This document shows, piece after piece, positions 60,879 through 64,000 of a stretch of DNA of 64,000 nucleotides. The position numbers were made by a program, and so were the translations under genes. Below the pieces are notes generated by a model. It worked only from the letters and a program-made list of their open reading frames with translations, had not been told where the DNA came from and ran no database searches. The stretch comes from Tubiluchus corallicola (lineage: Eukaryota > Priapulida > Priapulimorpha > Priapulimorphida > Tubiluchidae), in contig JAQGDQ010000031.1 in the NCBI GenBank assembly GCA_030141605.1, forward strand, positions 916,001-980,000, given 5' to 3'. Every line of letters begins with the position of its first letter. Within the stretch, counting starts at the first letter, position 1.

Positions 60879-62290
60879 CTGAAAACAACAAACATTTTAT
60901 GTAGGTTTTCTGTTATTAAGACAGAAATCACAAAGCTAGGAAGGGCAAATTGACAAATTATTCCAAGTACTATGTTATTTCAAATGCAAAAATATTACAT
61001 ATTACATTAATTTTTGTATGCATGTCAACAGCTAGTTGCAAATAAATTCAAAATAACAAACACTAAGGTAGGCTTGTATTAACAAATGTATCCAACAATA
61101 CATTAATATTACGTATTAACAATACTGTTTTAATTAAGCATCTAGTGAGCTGAATTCAAGTGAATCCTATAACTTGGCTTCTGATAAGCACCTTCCTATA
61201 ATTCGTACGTGATTTAGGGACAATTAATTGGCTTCCTGGAGTTAACCTGGTATTAGAGTTTGTTGTTTTTTGGCATTAACATATTTGCCGCAGTCTCGTT
61301 GTTACTGGATGACCACATGCCGCTCTTCTTAATGAATTAGCATAGTCTTCCAGCAAATAACTAATAAATAATGTTGAACTGGCAAGATATAACCAAATTA
61401 ACTAAACATGGAATAGATGATGTTGTTTGTTAATGTTTCCTAAAGATTTTTGGAGCAGCTCCTTATAAATAAGTATCAGTAAATCTTTATTACTTTTATT
61501 AGCTCTAGTTTTTACTGCAATAGTTGGCCCACACTATGACGTCGAATTTTGCCTGTCATATCCATAGAATCAACCACATGTATGTTCTCATACTAAGTGC
61601 TTGAATTATGACATTGTAAATAGTACAGTTATTTTGAGTTATAGCAACTGCACTTTAAGAACAAAAAACTTATATACGCCCTCAAGACAGGTAAACACCT
61701 CAGTAATCCAACAAAATGGTAGACACTGTTATTTCAGTGGCTTGTCAGCATCACATCTAATTTGTAACAATTATTTGTTAAGAGAACTCGGCAGAATAGA
61801 ATAGAACAGAATAAATTACATGCCTTCAAAATAATATTAATAATCACAGAATAATACATACAATAGGTTACAAAGTTTAAGGGCGGGATAGCGAGAGACA
61901 AATGGGCATCTAGTCACCCATCCCTAAATAGAGTCTACTAATATTAAAAAGTATTATAGTACTAAAGTACTATGTTCTACTAATTTCAGCATGGCGAGCA
62001 AATATTATTAGAATAAAATAAAGAATAAACAAAAAGCAGCTATGTGCTTACTCGAAATCTAGATCACTATACCACCATTAAACGCGTAGAACTTGCACCG
62101 TTACAATGATTGTACTAGGTTGTCTAAAATATATAAAACTCACCCCTTCGTTTATTTTATCAAAGAGGTAATCCGTTCCTTGATCAAACCCGCGTTCAAA
62201 AAATATTGCAGCGACTGCAACGGCAAAGACAAAGCCTGAAGTTTTGCGAAAAAATAAATTAAAAGTAGTTCGTAAGTATCTAGAATTCAT
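60837..62290 (-). CDS. UQCR10: Cytochrome b-c1 complex subunit 9 (UQCR10/QCR9), two exons
   Basis: A 62-residue subunit of mitochondrial respiratory complex III (human about 63). Exon 1 (62290 down to 62144, 49 codons) encodes an N-terminal matrix stretch (NLFFRKTS), one membrane helix (FVFAVAVAAIFFERGFD) and FDQGTDYLFDKINEG. Exon 2 (60878 down to 60837) follows a good acceptor (ttgttttcag) and encodes KLWKHIKHNYEED then TAA. The join is phase 0 at donor GTGAGT and restores the family's INEGKLWKHIKHKYE ending. The small inner-membrane protein helps hold cytochrome c1 and the Rieske protein in the complex. The 1265-bp intron is AT-rich. Confidence 0.95.
60879..62143 (-). other. UQCR10 intron
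   Basis: 1265 bp, AT-rich, with GT-AG borders on the - strand (gtgagt at 62143; ttttcag ending 60879). The open frame 61601-61804 (+) inside resembles nothing known. Confidence 0.8.
62144..62290 (-). CDS. UQCR10: UQCR10 exon 1 (residues 1-49)
   Basis: Starts MNSRYLRTTFNLFFRKTS at ATG 62290 and ends INEG at 62144. FFER-FDQG-D is the family signature. Confidence 0.95.
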
Positions 62291-62507
62291 ATTTTTAAAA
62301 CTGGTTTACTGGAGGAATCACGAAAAATAATAACAGGTCACTTTCCAAATACAGTACTGTACAGTAGTATTCTGTAATCTTAAATAAATCTAGTACTTGA
62401 TTTCAGTCGATTTTAATTCAGCCCTGCTTTGTTGTCCCGTCAAGGCAAGACACTTAAAAATGAAAGTTTGGAATTTTTAAGGACCCATTTTATAATAAAT
62501 TGGAAAA

Positions 62508-62869
62508 GTCTCTGGTAGGGGTGAGCATCGAACGTTCGAATAATTCAGCACTTCAATCACATATGTTCCTGATCACTAAAACGATTGAAACAACATGCAA
62601 TTAGCATAATTTAGCAGTGATTTCTGTGCACAATTTTAAACAAATTACTAGTCGTTTTATTGCAGAACAAAATCTGGTGATACACATGATCTTTGTAAGA
62701 CTAATTTTTACTGGTGGTTCGAAAACTTGTTCGAAAATCGTTCAATCTCAATTCGAATTCGGTTCGAATTCGAAACACTGAAGTTCGGTTCGATTCGAAT
62801 TCGAAAGTCACAAATTCGGTTCGATTCGAATTCGCTTTCTGGTAGAGAATGCTCACCCCTAGTCTCTGG
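62508..62869. mobile_element. hAT miniature element with 8-bp target site duplication
   Basis: The element 62516-62861 (346 bp) begins taggggtgagcat and ends with its exact reverse complement (13 of 13). It is flanked by identical 8-bp copies of gtctctgg at 62508-62515 and 62862-62869. An 8-bp duplication with such termini is diagnostic of hAT. The interior is built from ttcgaattcg-type motifs and has no transposase. The perfect ends and duplication suggest recent insertion, about 220 bp upstream of the UQCR10 start codon. Confidence 0.9.
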
Positions 62870-63586
62870 GCAATCAATTTTTGCACGTTTTTAGTGCGGC
62901 CCATAAAAACTATCAGTAGAAGCTCGAGGTAAGCAGGCTTTAATTACTCTAACAGAAAAAGTAGGATACGTAGCATTCTTTATCAGAAACGAACTAAAAT
63001 ACATCAATTAAACAAAAATTAAAACGTGACACTTTCAAATTCGAATTAAACCGAATTCTAGATTTCAAAGAAACCAAATTCGATTACAGTTTTGAAAATT
63101 TTCAAATAAATTTTCGCTTCATTAAAATAAAGGGCAGGGTGACAAAAATGGAGAAACCTTGCACGTCTCGTACAACCTGCATAGGGTTCAAACTAAATGT
63201 CTTGGTGATTCACCAGACATATTTCTTCTAAACACGTGTGGAGTTATTCTGAAAGGCAATGTGCTAGCTCGGAGGATCAAACAACATGCCAGTTAGGGGG
63301 ATGTAAAAAGTTTTTGCTTTGTAGACTTTGCCATGATGACAGATGTATAGGGTGTACAATAACATTATGTAGACCAAACAGCTGGGGGCAAATATGAAGG
63401 AAGTTTATTGAAGATAAGAAGACATTAAGTGCAAGTGCAAGAAGACATTTCCATTATAGTAACAAGATAAGTCTGTTATTATATAAATTATTCTGTGCTA
63501 TTACTCGTATTTCTATTTGCTTAGCAAAAGGTTATATTATATGTGCTGTAATACAGCTTCAGCAAGTTTCATCAAGATTCTCACTT
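62870..63586. other. Intergenic, no gene seen
   Basis: AT-rich. At 63036-63090 a short run of ttcgaatt/aaccgaattc motifs resembles the interior of the adjacent hAT element and may be a fragment. Confidence 0.4.
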
Positions 63587-63859
63587 ATGTTATTCATCTA
63601 CCTCATTGTGTTATTGATTGAAAACACTCAGAGCAAATTTGGATTAAACAACGAAGAAGACCCAAAAGTAATGCAGATTTTGCCACTTTCTGAGATCTTC
63701 CAAAATTTTTTCAAAACCAAAAAACGCATTTTCAATTTTCAAGCCAAATTGTACATTGTGTGCACTATTGTACAAACTCTATTTTTGCTATACATTTTAT
63801 GGACTGCTTATTGGGCACACAGATTAAAGACTTACGTAAAAATAATGGATTCTGACTGA
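63587..63859 (+). CDS. Hypothetical 90-residue membrane protein
   Basis: ATG to TGA without introns. The N-terminus MLFIYLIVLLIENTQS looks like a signal peptide. A second hydrophobic segment, LYIVCTIVQTLFLLYILWTA, at about residues 56-75, is followed by a basic stretch (HRLKTYVK). This would be a small type I membrane protein with a short lumenal part. I recognise no family. It could also be one exon of a gene continuing to the right, or a chance frame. Confidence 0.35.
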   Translation: MLFIYLIVLLIENTQSKFGLNNEEDPKVMQILPLSEIFQNFFKTKKRIFNFQAKLYIVCTIVQTLFLLYILWTAYWAHRLKTYVKIMDSD

Positions 63860-64000
63860 CTCAATTATAATAATACTGGGTGTATGCATACTTAAAAATG
63901 AAAAATCTAATATTTTCGTACTTTAATTAGAAATCATGCTATTTTGTAAGGGCGACTGAGTGCCTTGAAGTTCGTTTGTAAATTCCTTTTGTTAATAAGG

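Overview
This window is animal nuclear DNA. It has long AT-rich introns with GT-AG borders, dense microsatellites, TTAGGG-like tracts, tRNA-derived SINEs and many short inverted-repeat DNA transposons. The proteins match human families closely, which suggests a slowly evolving invertebrate, for example a mollusc, annelid, brachiopod, hemichordate or cnidarian. I cannot name the species.

About 53 kb (5266-58755, + strand) is one complete gene, LRP4. I assembled 36 coding exons with consistent phases into 5586 nt, or 1861 residues (from memory, human LRP4 has about 1905). The order is: signal peptide, eight LDL-receptor class A repeats, two EGF modules, four six-bladed YWTD beta-propellers each followed by an EGF module, a short stem, one transmembrane helix, and a cytoplasmic tail. 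The tail carries an NPTY motif and ends in a class I PDZ ligand (ETEI). This domain order is specific to LRP4; LRP5/6 put propellers first and LRP1/2 are far larger. In vertebrates LRP4 is the agrin receptor that activates MuSK and also modulates Wnt signalling.

Upstream, 402-489 (+) is the terminal exon of a gene running in from the left. It matches the C-terminus of heparan sulfate N-deacetylase/N-sulfotransferase (NDST). Downstream, convergent on the - strand, is a two-exon gene for the 62-residue cytochrome bc1 subunit UQCR10 (62144-62290 and 60837-60878). A 90-residue membrane-protein-like ORF of unknown identity lies at 63587-63859 (+).

The first LRP4 intron is 18.1 kb. It holds SINEs, a four-copy repeat of about 100 bp, simple repeats and decayed coding-like fragments. 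Other introns hold a 47-unit 18-bp minisatellite (intron 18), two inverted copies of one 0.6-kb terminal-inverted-repeat element (introns 26 and 35), pogo/Tigger-like miniature elements (introns 10, 22, 30) and a hAT-like element (intron 13). A textbook hAT miniature element with an 8-bp target duplication lies at 62516-62861, just outside the UQCR10 start. I see no new multi-gene system. The most interesting observations are a frame-breaking cryptic exon just before the transmembrane exon, a probable GC-AG intron, a cluster of Pumilio-type motifs in the LRP4 3' UTR, and inverted transposons bracketing exons 27-35.
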